The notes beneath the pieces are model-generated. The model was not told the DNA's origin and did no database searches. It was given only the letters and a program-made list of their open reading frames with translations. Positions 1 through 8,918 of a stretch of DNA of 64,000 nt are shown here, piece by piece. Each line of letters opens with the position of its first letter. Position 1 is the stretch's first letter. Origin of the DNA: Kosakonia cowanii JCM 10956 = DSM 18146 (GTDB taxonomy: Bacteria; Pseudomonadota; Gammaproteobacteria; Enterobacterales; Enterobacteriaceae); NCBI RefSeq assembly GCF_001975225.1, contig NZ_CP019445.1, positions 4,216,001-4,280,000 of the forward strand, in the 5' to 3' direction. The translations under genes were made by a program, and so were the position numbers.

Positions 1-151
1 GGGCATGTAATCCGCGTCTGACGTCATTCTTCGTATTAAACATGTAATAAACCCGTTTAATTTCGAATGGAATATTGTTTTCTTCTTCCAGTGAAATTAA
101 CGAACCTCGATCATCGCCATGTGCCTGCAAAGGTATTATTTTAATATTCAT
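1..151 (-). CDS. fdtA: FdtA/QdtA-like dTDP-4-oxo-6-deoxyglucose 3,4-ketoisomerase (partial)
   Basis: Only the first 50 codons are in the window; the gene runs off the left edge. The start ATG (151-149) overlaps the rfbC stop codon in an ATGA junction. The visible residues begin MNIKIIPLQAHGDDRGSL and later read KRVYYMFNTKNDVRRGLHA, which I recognise as the N-terminal cupin segment of the FdtA/QdtA (WxcM-like) sugar ketoisomerases. Known members convert dTDP-4-oxo-6-deoxyglucose to the 3-oxo sugar, the first dedicated step to dTDP-Fuc3NAc or dTDP-Qui3NAc. Position after rfbBDAC fits. FdtA and QdtA differ in product stereochemistry and cannot be told apart from this fragment. The aminotransferase and acetyltransferase expected next lie outside the window. 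Confidence 0.8.
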   Translation of the reverse strand, partial: MNIKIIPLQAHGDDRGSLISLEEENNIPFEIKRVYYMFNTKNDVRRGLHA

Positions 152-702
152 GGTTTCATCTCGAAAATTTTTGCATCGTGGAAATACGGTGCCATCTTAT
201 CTTTTTCAGATACCATCACAGGTGGCATCGGCCAATCTATTGCGATAGTTTCATCATCCCAACGAATCGACTGCTCGTAATCCTTTGCATAGTAGTTGTT
301 GGTTTTATATAAAATCTCAGTTCCATCCTGCAGTGCAATAAAACCGTGAGCGAATCCCTCAGGGATCCAGATCTGTTTTTTATTTTCGCCGCTTAAGATG
401 ATCCCAAACCACTTGCCAAAAGTAGGAGAATCTCTGCGGATATCAACCGCAACATCGAAGATTTCACCCGCTACGCAGCGTACAAGTTTACCCTGTGCAA
501 AAGGATTAAGCTGATAATGCAAACCACGCAGCACGCCTTTTGCCGACCTGGAATGATTGTCCTGTAGAAATTCAACCTTTCTTCCCACAGCTCTTTCAAA
601 AGTTTGTTGACTAAAGCTTTCGAAGAAAAATCCTCGCTCATCTCCAAAAACCTTAGGCTCGAAGATGAGAACGCCAGGAATATCGGTCTTAATAACATTC
701 AT
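148..702 (-). CDS. rfbC: dTDP-4-dehydrorhamnose 3,5-epimerase RfbC/RmlC
   Basis: The 184-residue protein is a full-length RmlC cupin. It carries out the third step of dTDP-L-rhamnose synthesis, epimerising dTDP-4-oxo-6-deoxyglucose at C3 and C5. The RGLHYQ motif holds the family's catalytic histidine (His62). It is preceded by the typical N-terminal FGDERGFFFESF segment and followed by the GFAHGF motif. The start lies 2 bases after the rfbA stop, and the stop overlaps the next start (fdtA). The gene is therefore translationally coupled inside the rfbBDAC operon. Having RfbC as well as an FdtA homologue means one intermediate can feed both L-rhamnose and a 3-amino sugar. Confidence 0.96.
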   Translation of the reverse strand: MNVIKTDIPGVLIFEPKVFGDERGFFFESFSQQTFERAVGRKVEFLQDNHSRSAKGVLRGLHYQLNPFAQGKLVRCVAGEIFDVAVDIRRDSPTFGKWFGIILSGENKKQIWIPEGFAHGFIALQDGTEILYKTNNYYAKDYEQSIRWDDETIAIDWPMPPVMVSEKDKMAPYFHDAKIFEMKP

Positions 703-704
703 GC

Positions 705-1583
705 TTAATAACCTTTAACCATTTTAAGCAGGTATTGGCCATAGGCATTTTTTTTCAATGGCTCTGCCAGTTTTTTCACCTGCTCAACGTCAATAAACCC
801 TTTGCGAAAAGCGATCTCTTCCGGGCACGATACTTTTAAACCCTGACGCTCTTCAATGGTGGCAATAAAGTTACTTGCCTCAATCAGGCTCTGATGTGTT
901 CCCGTGTCCAGCCAGGCATAACCACGCCCCATTATCGCAACAGAAAGATTACTTTGCTCAAGATATAAACGGTTAATATCCGTAATTTCCAGTTCACCAC
1001 GGGAAGAAGGTTCCAGGCTTTTCGCCATCTCAACCACACGGTTGTCATAGAAGTAGAGGCCAGTTACAGCATAATTACTTTTTGGCTCAAGCGGTTTTTC
1101 TTCAAGGCTAATAGCCGTGCCCTGCTTATCAAACTCAACGACGCCATAACGCTCAGGATCGTTAACATGATAAGCAAATACCGTTGCACCGCCCTGTTGA
1201 TTGACCGCGTCATCAAGCAATTTCGGCAAATCATGGCCGTAGAAAATGTTATCGCCGAGAACCAGCGCACAATCGTCACTACCAATGAACTCTTCACCAA
1301 TAATAAACGCCTGTGCCAGTCCATCCGGACTTGGCTGCACTTTATAGTGCAGGTTAAGCCCCCACTGACTGCCATCGCCAAGCAGTTGCTCAAAACGCGG
1401 AGTATCCTGCGGCGTACTGATGATCAAAATATCGCGAATACCCGCCAGCATTAGCGTAGATAACGGATAGTAGATCATCGGCTTGTCGAAAATAGGCAGT
1501 AGCTGTTTACTGACGGCCATCGTCACCGGATAGAGACGCGTACCAGAGCCACCAGCAAGAATAATCCCTTTACGTGTTTTCAT
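705..1583 (-). CDS. rfbA: glucose-1-phosphate thymidylyltransferase RfbA/RmlA
   Basis: This cytoplasmic nucleotidyltransferase joins dTTP and glucose-1-phosphate to make dTDP-glucose, the first step of the dTDP-sugar branch. At 292 residues it is the normal family length. The nucleotide-binding signature GGSGTRLYP is at residues 11-19, followed by [16 protein letters not shown] with the family's lysine. The [10 protein letters not shown] and EEKP motifs are also present. It lies between rfbD (47-base gap) and rfbC (2-base gap) on the same strand. A minor point is the order B-D-A-C, the usual enterobacterial arrangement. Confidence 0.97.
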   Translation of the reverse strand: MKTRKGIILAGGSGTRLYPVTMAVSKQLLPIFDKPMIYYPLSTLMLAGIRDILIISTPQDTPRFEQLLGDGSQWGLNLHYKVQPSPDGLAQAFIIGEEFIGSDDCALVLGDNIFYGHDLPKLLDDAVNQQGGATVFAYHVNDPERYGVVEFDKQGTAISLEEKPLEPKSNYAVTGLYFYDNRVVEMAKSLEPSSRGELEITDINRLYLEQSNLSVAIMGRGYAWLDTGTHQSLIEASNFIATIEERQGLKVSCPEEIAFRKGFIDVEQVKKLAEPLKKNAYGQYLLKMVKGY

Positions 1584-1630
1584 TTCGTTCTCTCACGCTA
1601 AAAACGCCTCCCAGAGGCATTTCAAATTAG

Positions 1631-2530
1631 TTAAAGCGGGCCTATCGCAAATAACTCTGCCAGCATACGTTTCACCCCACTCTCCCAATGTGGAAGTATG
1701 AGGTTAAATTCACGGGAAAATTTTTCTGTATTGAGTCGTGAATTATGCGGGCGTTTTGCTGGCGTCGGATAAGCTTCTGTCGCGATGGCATTCACATTTT
1801 GTACTGCCAGCGTAATGCCGGCAGCGCGCGCCTCGGCAAACACCAATTCGGCAAAAGCATGCCAGTTGGTGGTGCCGGAAGCGACGAGATGATAAAGCCC
1901 GGCGACGTCCGGTTTGCGCAGAGCCGTACAAATAGCATGCGCCGTACAGTCGGACAGCAGCTCTGCCCCTGTCGGCGCACCAAACTGGTCGCCGATAACA
2001 GAGAGCGTTTCGCGCTCTTTCGCCAGTTTGAGCATCGTTTTAGCGAAGTTATTTCCCTTCGCAGCAAAGACCCAACTGGTGCGGAAAATCAGATGCTTCG
2101 GGCAATGTTGCTGAATAGCCTTTTCACCCGCCAATTTGGTTTCACCATAGACGTTGAGCGGCGAAGGCTCGTCGGTTTCGCGCCACGGCGTTTCACCGCT
2201 GCCCGGGAAAACATAATCTGTTGAGTAGTGCACCAGCCAGGCATCTATCGCTGCCGCTTCGCGCGCAATGGCTTCAACGCTGGTCGCATTGAGCAACTGT
2301 GCAAAGTCACGTTCCGTCTCTGCTTTATCAACCGCCGTGTGCGCAGCGGCATTGACGATAACGTCGGGACGTACGCGACGCACCGTTTCTGCCACGCCCT
2401 CGGGATTGCTGAAATCGCCACAGTAATCCGTCGAGTGGACATCGACAGCGACCACATCTCCTAACGGTGCCAGTGCACGCTGCAGTTCCCAGCCTACCTG
2501 CCCGGTTTTACCGAACAACAGAATATTCAT
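1631..2530 (-). CDS. rfbD: dTDP-4-dehydrorhamnose reductase RfbD/RmlD
   Basis: This short-chain dehydrogenase/reductase uses NAD(P)H to reduce dTDP-4-oxo-L-rhamnose, the last step of dTDP-L-rhamnose formation. The N-terminal Rossmann motif reads LLFGKTGQVGWEL, and the catalytic YxxxK appears as YGETK. Two consecutive ATG codons are possible. The first (2533) shares its A with the rfbB stop; the second (2530) gives the usual 299 residues and is preferred, with GAGAAG about 8 bases upstream. Tight coupling to rfbB shows it is in the same operon. Confidence 0.96.
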   Translation of the reverse strand: MNILLFGKTGQVGWELQRALAPLGDVVAVDVHSTDYCGDFSNPEGVAETVRRVRPDVIVNAAAHTAVDKAETERDFAQLLNATSVEAIAREAAAIDAWLVHYSTDYVFPGSGETPWRETDEPSPLNVYGETKLAGEKAIQQHCPKHLIFRTSWVFAAKGNNFAKTMLKLAKERETLSVIGDQFGAPTGAELLSDCTAHAICTALRKPDVAGLYHLVASGTTNWHAFAELVFAEARAAGITLAVQNVNAIATEAYPTPAKRPHNSRLNTEKFSREFNLILPHWESGVKRMLAELFAIGPL

Positions 2531-2532
2531 CA

Positions 2533-3615
2533 TTAACGCTTCTCGTAATTTTGCTCGATCCAGGTCTTGTAAGCACCGCTCTTAACGTTCTCAACCCAGC
2601 GCTGATTATCCAGATACCACTGCACGGTTTTACGAATGCCGGACTCGAACGTCTCTTGCGGTTTCCAGCCCAGCTCGCGGCTAATTTTATCAGCATCAAT
2701 GGCATAGCGGCGATCGTGGCCTGGGCGGTCAGTCACGTAGGTGATTTGATCGCGGTAGGAGCCCGTTTTCGGCACGATTTCATCAAGCAGATCGCAAATG
2801 GTGTGCACAACATCGAGGTTTTGTTTCTCGTTATGGCCACCAATGTTATAGGTTTCACCAGCCACGCCTTGCGTCACAACGGTGTAAAGCGCGCGAGCGT
2901 GATCTTCAACATAGAGCCAGTCACGGATTTGATCGCCTTTGCCATAAATAGGCAGCGGTTTACCTTCAAGCGCATTGAGGATTACCAGCGGAATCAATTT
3001 TTCCGGGAAATGATAAGGGCCGTAATTGTTGGAGCAATTGGTCACAAGAGTCGGCATGCCGTAGGTGCGCAGCCAGGCGCGAACCAGATGATCGCTCGAC
3101 GCTTTTGACGCTGAATAAGGGCTGCTAGGGGCATAAGCGGTGTTTTCGGTGAAGAGTGGAAGCGGCTCACCGGGTTGCGCTTCATCCGGATGCGGCAGAT
3201 CGCCATAGACTTCATCCGTTGAGATATGGTGGAAGCGAAACGCCTGTTTGGCAGGTTGATCAAGCGCGGACCAATAAGCGCGCGCCGCTTCAAGTAACAC
3301 ATAAGTACCGACGATATTGGTTTCAATAAATGCAGCTGGCCCGGTGATTGAACGGTCAACGTGGCTTTCAGCTGCCAGGTGCATTACTGCGTCCGGTTTA
3401 TGCTCGGCGAAAATACGCGCCATCGCAGCAGCGTCACAGATATCAGCCTGTTCGAAAAAATAACGTTGGCTTTCGCTGACATCGCTAAGAGACTCAAGAT
3501 TTCCTGCATAGGTTAATTTATCAACGTTAACCACAGAATCCTGGGTGTTATTAATGATATGACGTACAACTGCAGAGCCAATAAAGCCTGCACCACCGGT
3601 GACCAGTATTTTCAC
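2533..3615 (-). CDS. rfbB: dTDP-glucose 4,6-dehydratase RfbB/RmlB
   Basis: This enzyme is an NAD+-dependent SDR that converts dTDP-glucose to dTDP-4-oxo-6-deoxyglucose. That product is the branch point for rhamnose (RfbC/RfbD) and for the FdtA route. The 360-residue sequence has [14 protein letters not shown] at the N-terminus, an [12 protein letters not shown] segment, the dehydratase [11 protein letters not shown] motif and catalytic YSASK. It is the first gene of the rfb operon, with its start 79 bases downstream of the ops element. No other gene lies between it and galF, so transcription that passes the ops site enters rfbB directly. Confidence 0.97.
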   Translation of the reverse strand: MKILVTGGAGFIGSAVVRHIINNTQDSVVNVDKLTYAGNLESLSDVSESQRYFFEQADICDAAAMARIFAEHKPDAVMHLAAESHVDRSITGPAAFIETNIVGTYVLLEAARAYWSALDQPAKQAFRFHHISTDEVYGDLPHPDEAQPGEPLPLFTENTAYAPSSPYSASKASSDHLVRAWLRTYGMPTLVTNCSNNYGPYHFPEKLIPLVILNALEGKPLPIYGKGDQIRDWLYVEDHARALYTVVTQGVAGETYNIGGHNEKQNLDVVHTICDLLDEIVPKTGSYRDQITYVTDRPGHDRRYAIDADKISRELGWKPQETFESGIRKTVQWYLDNQRWVENVKSGAYKTWIEQNYEKR

Positions 3616-3693
3616 GTGAATTATCCGTACTTACTTTGCAATGTTTAGAACGCGATGAGCGTGTAGAGAGAAAATGATGATTCGTGCAATAGG

Positions 3694-3731
3694 CACGCTA
3701 CCGCCCCAGGCTTTCAGCTACCCGCGCGCTG
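3694..3731 (-). promoter_or_regulatory. JUMPstart sequence with ops element for RfaH (rfb leader)
   Basis: Read on the minus strand, the segment ends with GGCGGTAGCGTG (3705-3694), matching the ops core GGCGGTAG with the downstream T that RfaH requires. The upstream bases (GGTAGCTGAAAGCCTGG) match the rest of the 39-bp JUMPstart consensus found before polysaccharide operons. It lies in the untranslated leader of rfbB. By established knowledge, RNA polymerase pauses at ops and recruits RfaH, suppressing Rho termination through the long O-antigen operon. The rest of the 399-bp galF-rfbB gap shows no gene. A possible promoter upstream could not be assigned with confidence. Confidence 0.9.
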
Positions 3732-3920
3732 TGTGAGACATTTGACAGATATGTAGTTAGCGCCCGGCTATAGTCGATGCTCAGCCTGCCAGGGGCATAA
3801 AATGCTAAGCGCTATTCTCCGCTGAAACAGCCCCGGAGACAAGGGAAAATCCTACGACCCAAAGCTCAAAAAATCATCATAACTACTTTTTTTTATTATC
3901 AATTTTCTTATTCAAAAGAC

Positions 3921-3980
3921 AAAGGGCAGTAAGAATAACCTGAGAGCGTAAACGCTCCAGGTCACACTTAACTGCCCTTT
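3921..3980 (-). terminator. Long hairpin after galF, probable terminator or attenuator
   Basis: The outer arms AAAGGGCAGT and ACTGCCCTTT are perfect complements over 10 bp. An inner stem pairs CCTGnGAGCG with CGCTCnCAGG after the galF stop. On the minus strand the hairpin is followed by GTCTTTTG, a short and imperfect U tract, so termination may be partial. It separates galF from the rfb promoter/JUMPstart region. Confidence 0.7.
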
Positions 3981-4014
3981 CAACAGGTATCAAATACCTT
4001 GTATGTTCGTCGTC

Positions 4015-4908
4015 TTACTCCGCCAGCAACTTCTGAATGCTGTCACGGAATTTCTGACCTTCTTTCAGGTTACGCAGGCCATAGTTCACAAACGCCTGCA
4101 TGTAACCCATTTTCTTACCGCAGTCGTAGCTGTCGCCGGTCATCAGCATGGCATCAACGGACTGTTTCTCCGCCAGACGCGCGATAGCATCAGTCAGCTG
4201 AATACGTCCCCAGGCACCCGGCTCGGTGTTTTCCAGCTCTGCCCAGATATCCGCAGAGAGTACATAGCGCCCTACTGCCATCAGATCGGAATCCAGCGTC
4301 TGCGGCTGATCCGGTTTCTCAATAAACTGCACGATGCGGCTTACTTTACCTTCGCTGTCCAGCGGCTCTTTGGTCTGGATAACCGAGTACTCAGAGAGAT
4401 CGCCCTTCATACGTTTTGCCAGCACCTGGCTGCGGCCGGTTTCGCCAAAGCGCGCCACCATTGCGGCAAGGTTATAACGCAGCGGATCGGCGGTTGCCGT
4501 GTCCAGCACGATATCTGGCAGGACAACGATAAACGGATTGTCACCCACAATCGGGCGCGCGCAGAGGATGGAGTGTCCCAGGCCCAGCGGTTGCGCCTGA
4601 CGTACGTTCATGATGGTAACGCCCGGCGGGCAGATGGACTGCACTTCCGCCAGCAACTGGCGCTTAACGCGCTGTTCAAGCAGCGCCTCGAGCTCGTAGG
4701 AGGTGTCGAAGTGGTTTTCCACTGCGTTTTTTGACGAGTGGGTCACCAGAACGATTTCTTTGATCCCTGCAGCGACAATCTCGTCGACGATGTACTGAAT
4801 CATCGGCTTGTCGACGATCGGTAGCATCTCTTTTGGAATAGCTTTAGTCGCGGGAAGCATATGCATCCCAAGACCGGCTACCGGAATAACTGCTTTCAAA
4901 TTAACCAT
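4015..4908 (-). CDS. galF: GalF, UTP-glucose-1-phosphate uridylyltransferase-like protein
   Basis: GalF is the GalU-like protein that marks the upstream edge of enterobacterial O-antigen and capsule clusters. It is thought to modulate UDP-glucose supply, with weak or regulatory uridylyltransferase activity. The sequence begins [20 protein letters not shown]. The M-H pair in GLGMHMLP, in place of the GalU T-R pair, identifies GalF rather than GalU. The start at 4908 gives the standard 297 residues; an ATG 12 bases upstream is in frame but would add a non-homologous MEEI. A promoter with an RcsAB-like box lies just upstream, and a strong hairpin follows the stop. Confidence 0.95.
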   Translation of the reverse strand: MVNLKAVIPVAGLGMHMLPATKAIPKEMLPIVDKPMIQYIVDEIVAAGIKEIVLVTHSSKNAVENHFDTSYELEALLEQRVKRQLLAEVQSICPPGVTIMNVRQAQPLGLGHSILCARPIVGDNPFIVVLPDIVLDTATADPLRYNLAAMVARFGETGRSQVLAKRMKGDLSEYSVIQTKEPLDSEGKVSRIVQFIEKPDQPQTLDSDLMAVGRYVLSADIWAELENTEPGAWGRIQLTDAIARLAEKQSVDAMLMTGDSYDCGKKMGYMQAFVNYGLRNLKEGQKFRDSIQKLLAE

Positions 4909-4936
4909 TATTTCTTCCACCTGTAATGATTGATGA

Positions 4937-4979
4937 AGTATAGGCCTACATCAGTTGATCGCCAGGACTCATATTCTTA
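4937..4979 (-). promoter_or_regulatory. Predicted galF promoter with RcsAB-like box
   Basis: On the minus strand TAAGAATATGAGTC (4979-4966) matches 10 of 14 positions of the RcsAB box consensus TAAGAATATTCCTA, including the first nine. It abuts a weak -35 (CTGGCG), then a 17-bp spacer and a good -10, TATACT (4942-4937). A box touching a poor -35 is the arrangement expected of an activator-dependent promoter. Klebsiella galF is known to be Rcs-controlled, which supports the reading; activity here is inferred. Confidence 0.5.
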
Positions 4980-5107
4980 TCAACAAGGTGCTTGCGTATC
5001 TTAGCAAGCACGAAAGAAGACATTTAACTACCTTGTCAGCGCATTTGGTGTCAGAGGAATCGGAAACCTGCGCTCACAGAGTTGCTTTCTTCCATCAACG
5101 TAAAAAA

Positions 5108-6103
5108 CTATTCGGTAACAAAAGTAATATCGTCTTTGTTGTCATGAACAAATTCATACTGCAATGTGCGATCCAGCCCTTCCGACAGGGTATAGGGGGC
5201 AATAAATCCTGAATTATGTACTTTGGTCGCATCAAATTGCGTTGTAGCGCAAAACTTTTTCACGCGGACTGCACTAATTGGGTATTTTTTCCCGCTGAGT
5301 TTACTAAGAAGATCAAAGCAATAGCCGCCCAGCATACCGACAGGGTAAGGGAGATGGACTGAGGGGATTTTCTTGTTCAAGCTCTTTTCAACTTCTGTCA
5401 CCAACTGGTTCATATTGAGATCCGGTTTGTCGACATAGTTATAGACATCATAGCCGGGTTGCACATTGCTGAGTCTGAATTTAATAAACTCAACGATATT
5501 TCCAACATAAGCCATTGATTTATAATTCTTCCCGGCGCCAACCATAGCAAACTTGCCGCTGGCGATCTGTTTGAGCAAGTTATAAACATTGCCCCGATTG
5601 CGTTCGCCAAAGATAACGGTTGGACGGATGATGGTTAAAGCGCGCTCTTCTGGCGCTTCGTTATACCACTCACGCAGAACCTCTTCCGCCTGCCATTTAC
5701 TTTTGCCGTAGTGGTTGAAGGGGTCGTGAGGGTGCTTTTCGTCTGGATTGCTTTTATTTAAACCATATATGGCAACTGAACTGGTAAAAATAATGTTGTT
5801 AACACCATTTTTCTTCATGGCGTCCAGGACGTTACGCGTCCCCTGCACATTGACATCATAGTAAAGCGATGTTGGGCTTACATCATCACGATGTTCAGCC
5901 GCCAGCAGCACAACGGTGTTGAAACCCGCTAAAGATTCATCAAGGAAGGACTGGTCGCGAACATCACCCAGTTTCGTGATTTCCGGATAAAAATGACTTT
6001 GCTGCTTATCAAGGTTTGTCAGGTCAAAGTCACCTACTGCAGTTTCAATCAGTCTCGTTCCTACAAACCCGGACGCACCTACTAACACAACTTTATTATT
6101 CAT
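5108..6103 (-). CDS. gnu: Gnu, undecaprenyl-PP-GlcNAc 4-epimerase
   Basis: This SDR-family epimerase closely resembles Z3206/Gnu of E. coli O157, which sits at the same place between wcaM and galF. The known reaction converts GlcNAc-PP-undecaprenol to GalNAc-PP-undecaprenol, so an O unit can begin with GalNAc. The Rossmann motif GASGFVG is at residues 9-15, and the catalytic YGKSK and the segment NHYGKSKWQAEEVL are present. The ATG at 6103 gives 331 residues as in Gnu; a GTG two codons upstream is an alternative. No strong Shine-Dalgarno is visible. Its presence predicts a GalNAc-initiated O-antigen repeat in this strain, unless the gene is silent. Confidence 0.88.
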   Translation of the reverse strand: MNNKVVLVGASGFVGTRLIETAVGDFDLTNLDKQQSHFYPEITKLGDVRDQSFLDESLAGFNTVVLLAAEHRDDVSPTSLYYDVNVQGTRNVLDAMKKNGVNNIIFTSSVAIYGLNKSNPDEKHPHDPFNHYGKSKWQAEEVLREWYNEAPEERALTIIRPTVIFGERNRGNVYNLLKQIASGKFAMVGAGKNYKSMAYVGNIVEFIKFRLSNVQPGYDVYNYVDKPDLNMNQLVTEVEKSLNKKIPSVHLPYPVGMLGGYCFDLLSKLSGKKYPISAVRVKKFCATTQFDATKVHNSGFIAPYTLSEGLDRTLQYEFVHDNKDDITFVTE

Positions 6104-6199
6104 AATCACTTATCAAGGTTATTCAGCGAAAGCTTACGTAAAACGTAATCTGAGTTGCCGCGATGCACACCCAGCCCCAACTTGCTGTCAGAATCGAAG

Positions 6200-6228
6200 A
6201 TTATAGTCTTTTGATTTCCGATATCCAC
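6200..6228 (-). promoter_or_regulatory. Possible gnu promoter
   Basis: A perfect TATAAT (6205-6200 on the minus strand) lies about 100 bases before gnu in the 167-bp wcaM-gnu gap. The hexamer 17 bp upstream (GTGGAT) is a poor -35. If active, this promoter would let gnu be expressed independently of the colanic acid operon. Confidence 0.35.
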
Positions 6229-6270
6229 CAAGAACATAGTAGTTATCTTTCATCCGCTGAATAACACACC

Positions 6271-7686
6271 TTATTGATTGACCCGCATCAGTTTGAAATT
6301 CAGGTTCTCAGCGTTCACCACATGCTGATCGACGCGATCGATATCAACGGAGCTTTGTCCCTTCTCATTTACTGCGTGAATATTCGCCATCGACAGCAGG
6401 GTCTCATTTTTCGCCATAAAACGGCCGCGCACATCTTTGCGCAGGTCGAAGTTGAGCTTCAGCGCCGGGCCAACCGACGCATCCTGCGTAATGTGGATAT
6501 TGCGCAGGAAGAGGTGCTGCGGCTTATTGTGTAGCTCAAGGGTAGCCTGCTGCATCTTGATGTTGGTGATGGCGACAAACGAGGTCGCGTTACCGGAGGA
6601 GACCTGGATACCGCGCAGCTTATATTTACTGCTGCTGTTATCCTGCTGAATATCGTTAAGTTTGAAATTTTGCGGAATGGATAAATAATCGCCTTTGATC
6701 ACGCCGTAACCAATCAGCATGCCGGCACTATTTTCCATCGTGACATTATCGATAACGAAATTATCACAGCCATAAATAGCCACCGTGGCGTTATCAATCC
6801 CCGCTTTTTTACTGAAGTCCGGCGTAATGTTTTTCGCTTTGATATTGCGAATAACAAAATGTTTACCGTTTTCCACATGCACCAGCTGGCGGCAATTACT
6901 GCCGGTAATATTTGCCACGACAAAGTTTTTCACTGACTGATCTTCCGGGTAGTTATTGTCATAGGTGCTGCCCGCTAACCCGATGCCAATCCCCCAGTTA
7001 ATTTTGCCGTTGGTGCAGTTGATATTGTCGATCACATGATCGGAGATAAGGATATTGCGGTCATTGATTGCCACGTTCCACTCGATGGCATCGCCCTGCA
7101 GATCGCTAAAGCGGCTATGGGTAATGCGCGCGCCATCCAGTTGGTTATGGAAGCCCTGGCGTAAAATGCCGTAGTTGGCTTTGCTGATGGTGATGTTATC
7201 AATCACCAGATTGCGCATTACGCGCTTCTCTTTACCGCCAATATAGATCTGCATTACCGGGCCATAACCGCTCATGCTGACACCTTTAATGGTGCAGTCT
7301 GAGCCGCGCACATCAAGCATAACGTTATAGAGGCTGCCGCCCTGCTCGCCGATTACACGGCTGCCGTCCTGCAGGACAAGACGCCCGCGTCCGCTGCCTT
7401 TTAATGCCCCGCGCACCAGCAGCGTTTTCCCGGCGGGAATGAAAATGCCGGTATTGATGTTTTCGCACACCAGCCCGGCAGGAACCTCCACCGTCTGCGC
7501 GTCGGCAAAGGCCTTATTGAGCGCAGCCGGCCAGTCATTGTGGTTGTAATCGCTTAACTTTACCGTGTCACTGCGCCCAAGGGCGCGCGCGGCAGGCATA
7601 TGCAGCAAGGGAAGCGCCGCCAGCGCTGAGCCGGCGGTCAGGAAGGAGCGGCGCGTCAGCGCGGTTGAGCGTCGTTTCGCAGTCAT
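6271..7686 (-). CDS. wcaM: Colanic acid biosynthesis protein WcaM
   Basis: WcaM is the last gene of the colanic acid cluster. Its exact role is not established, but the fold is a right-handed parallel beta-helix like polysaccharide-active enzymes. The N-terminus carries a twin-arginine motif, [18 protein letters not shown], followed by a signal-like stretch, so Tat export to the periplasm is likely. Repeated short N/D/I-rich turns (for example [21 protein letters not shown]) are visible through the body. The start at 7686 is chosen because AGAGG lies just upstream; two ATGs at 7701 and 7698, overlapping the wcaL stop, are alternatives. The last gene before gnu, transcribed with wcaL. Confidence 0.93.
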   Translation of the reverse strand: MTAKRRSTALTRRSFLTAGSALAALPLLHMPAARALGRSDTVKLSDYNHNDWPAALNKAFADAQTVEVPAGLVCENINTGIFIPAGKTLLVRGALKGSGRGRLVLQDGSRVIGEQGGSLYNVMLDVRGSDCTIKGVSMSGYGPVMQIYIGGKEKRVMRNLVIDNITISKANYGILRQGFHNQLDGARITHSRFSDLQGDAIEWNVAINDRNILISDHVIDNINCTNGKINWGIGIGLAGSTYDNNYPEDQSVKNFVVANITGSNCRQLVHVENGKHFVIRNIKAKNITPDFSKKAGIDNATVAIYGCDNFVIDNVTMENSAGMLIGYGVIKGDYLSIPQNFKLNDIQQDNSSSKYKLRGIQVSSGNATSFVAITNIKMQQATLELHNKPQHLFLRNIHITQDASVGPALKLNFDLRKDVRGRFMAKNETLLSMANIHAVNEKGQSSVDIDRVDQHVVNAENLNFKLMRVNQ

Positions 7687-7697
7687 AAAGCCTCTCA

Positions 7698-8918
7698 TCA
7701 AAGCGTTTGCAGCAGACTGGCCAGTTGCTGGTTGATAATCGTTTGATTAAAGTCCGTTTCAACTTTCTCCCGGGCGCGGGTCACCACCGGCGTAAGCTCC
7801 TCACTCGCCATCTGACCAAAGGAGGCCAGACGTTCAGCCAGCGCTTCAGCGTCGTTTTCCGGCACCAGCCAGCCGGATCGTCCGGCGTCGATCAGTTCCG
7901 GAATACCGCTGTGAACGGTCGAGACCACGGGGATCCCAACGGCCATCGCCTCCATCAGCGCGACCGGGATACCTTCCATATCGCCATCGGTGCCGGTAAT
8001 AGAGGGGAGTAGAAAGACATCTGCCTCATCAAGCAGTGCTTTTACTTCATGGCTTGGCTTAAAGCCGGGCATCTCAATCACATCCTCAAGCTGGAACTGC
8101 TCAATCAGGGTGCGCAAACGGCGCTCCCAGGGGCCGATGCCCAGAATGCGGTATTTGAACGCCACACCGCGCGCTTTCAACAAGCGGCAGGCTTCGATGG
8201 CAACGTGCAGCCCCTTCTTCTCCGTTAAACGCGCAACAGAGATAATTTGCAGCGGACGGCCAGGCGATTTCACTTCACGCAGGCTAAAGCGCGTCATATC
8301 GACGCCCATACGCGAGACGGCAATCTTATTCTGCGGACAGCCCATGGTGAGCAGCCGCCCGGCCCACAGATCGCTTATCGGCAGCATCAAATCGCCGCGC
8401 TTAAAAAGCTGCTGATACTCCGGGGTGTAGTGCGTAAGCACATCGCGGTGCGAGATATCGATCCCGTGAAAGACGGTGGCGATCTTGCCTTTCAACACGC
8501 CAAGTTCGCGCAGTTTCGCCGCGGTGACGCCCGCCGGGCCAAAGTGGGCGATAAAAACATCGGCGGTAAAAGTTTGCGGCGCCAGACCACAAATCGCTGG
8601 CAGGATCAGGTTGCGCGCTTCATCACCGTAACGGGAGAGGTTGAGTGCTTTCCAGGTCGACGACTTGAACATGCCGCGGGCGATGGCCTGCCCGCGATAG
8701 CCCAGCTTCGCCAGTTTCCCTTCCGGCTCCGCCAGCAGCCAGTGCGTCTTCTCCGCCAGCTTATATTCACTGTACGCGGCGTGAGTATTGTTCATATCGC
8801 CCTTGTGCAGGGCGACGATCTCAACCTCAAATCCCATATTGATAAAGGCAACTATCTGGTTGAGGACAAACGTTTCGGACGAGAGAGGAAATTTCAGCAA
8901 AAAGAAGCCGACTTTCAT
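7698..8918 (-). CDS. wcaL: Colanic acid glycosyltransferase WcaL
   Basis: This is a GT4-type (GT-B fold) glycosyltransferase of 406 residues. It adds a sugar, by literature probably galactose, to the growing colanic acid unit on the cytoplasmic face of the inner membrane. The C-terminal half has [17 protein letters not shown], an EADVFLLPS segment and the E-x7-E type motif [19 protein letters not shown] typical of GT4 enzymes. Start and stop each overlap a neighbour by ATGA-type junctions (wcaK upstream, wcaM downstream), indicating tight coupling. Confidence 0.94.
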   Translation of the reverse strand: MKVGFFLLKFPLSSETFVLNQIVAFINMGFEVEIVALHKGDMNNTHAAYSEYKLAEKTHWLLAEPEGKLAKLGYRGQAIARGMFKSSTWKALNLSRYGDEARNLILPAICGLAPQTFTADVFIAHFGPAGVTAAKLRELGVLKGKIATVFHGIDISHRDVLTHYTPEYQQLFKRGDLMLPISDLWAGRLLTMGCPQNKIAVSRMGVDMTRFSLREVKSPGRPLQIISVARLTEKKGLHVAIEACRLLKARGVAFKYRILGIGPWERRLRTLIEQFQLEDVIEMPGFKPSHEVKALLDEADVFLLPSITGTDGDMEGIPVALMEAMAVGIPVVSTVHSGIPELIDAGRSGWLVPENDAEALAERLASFGQMASEELTPVVTRAREKVETDFNQTIINQQLASLLQTL

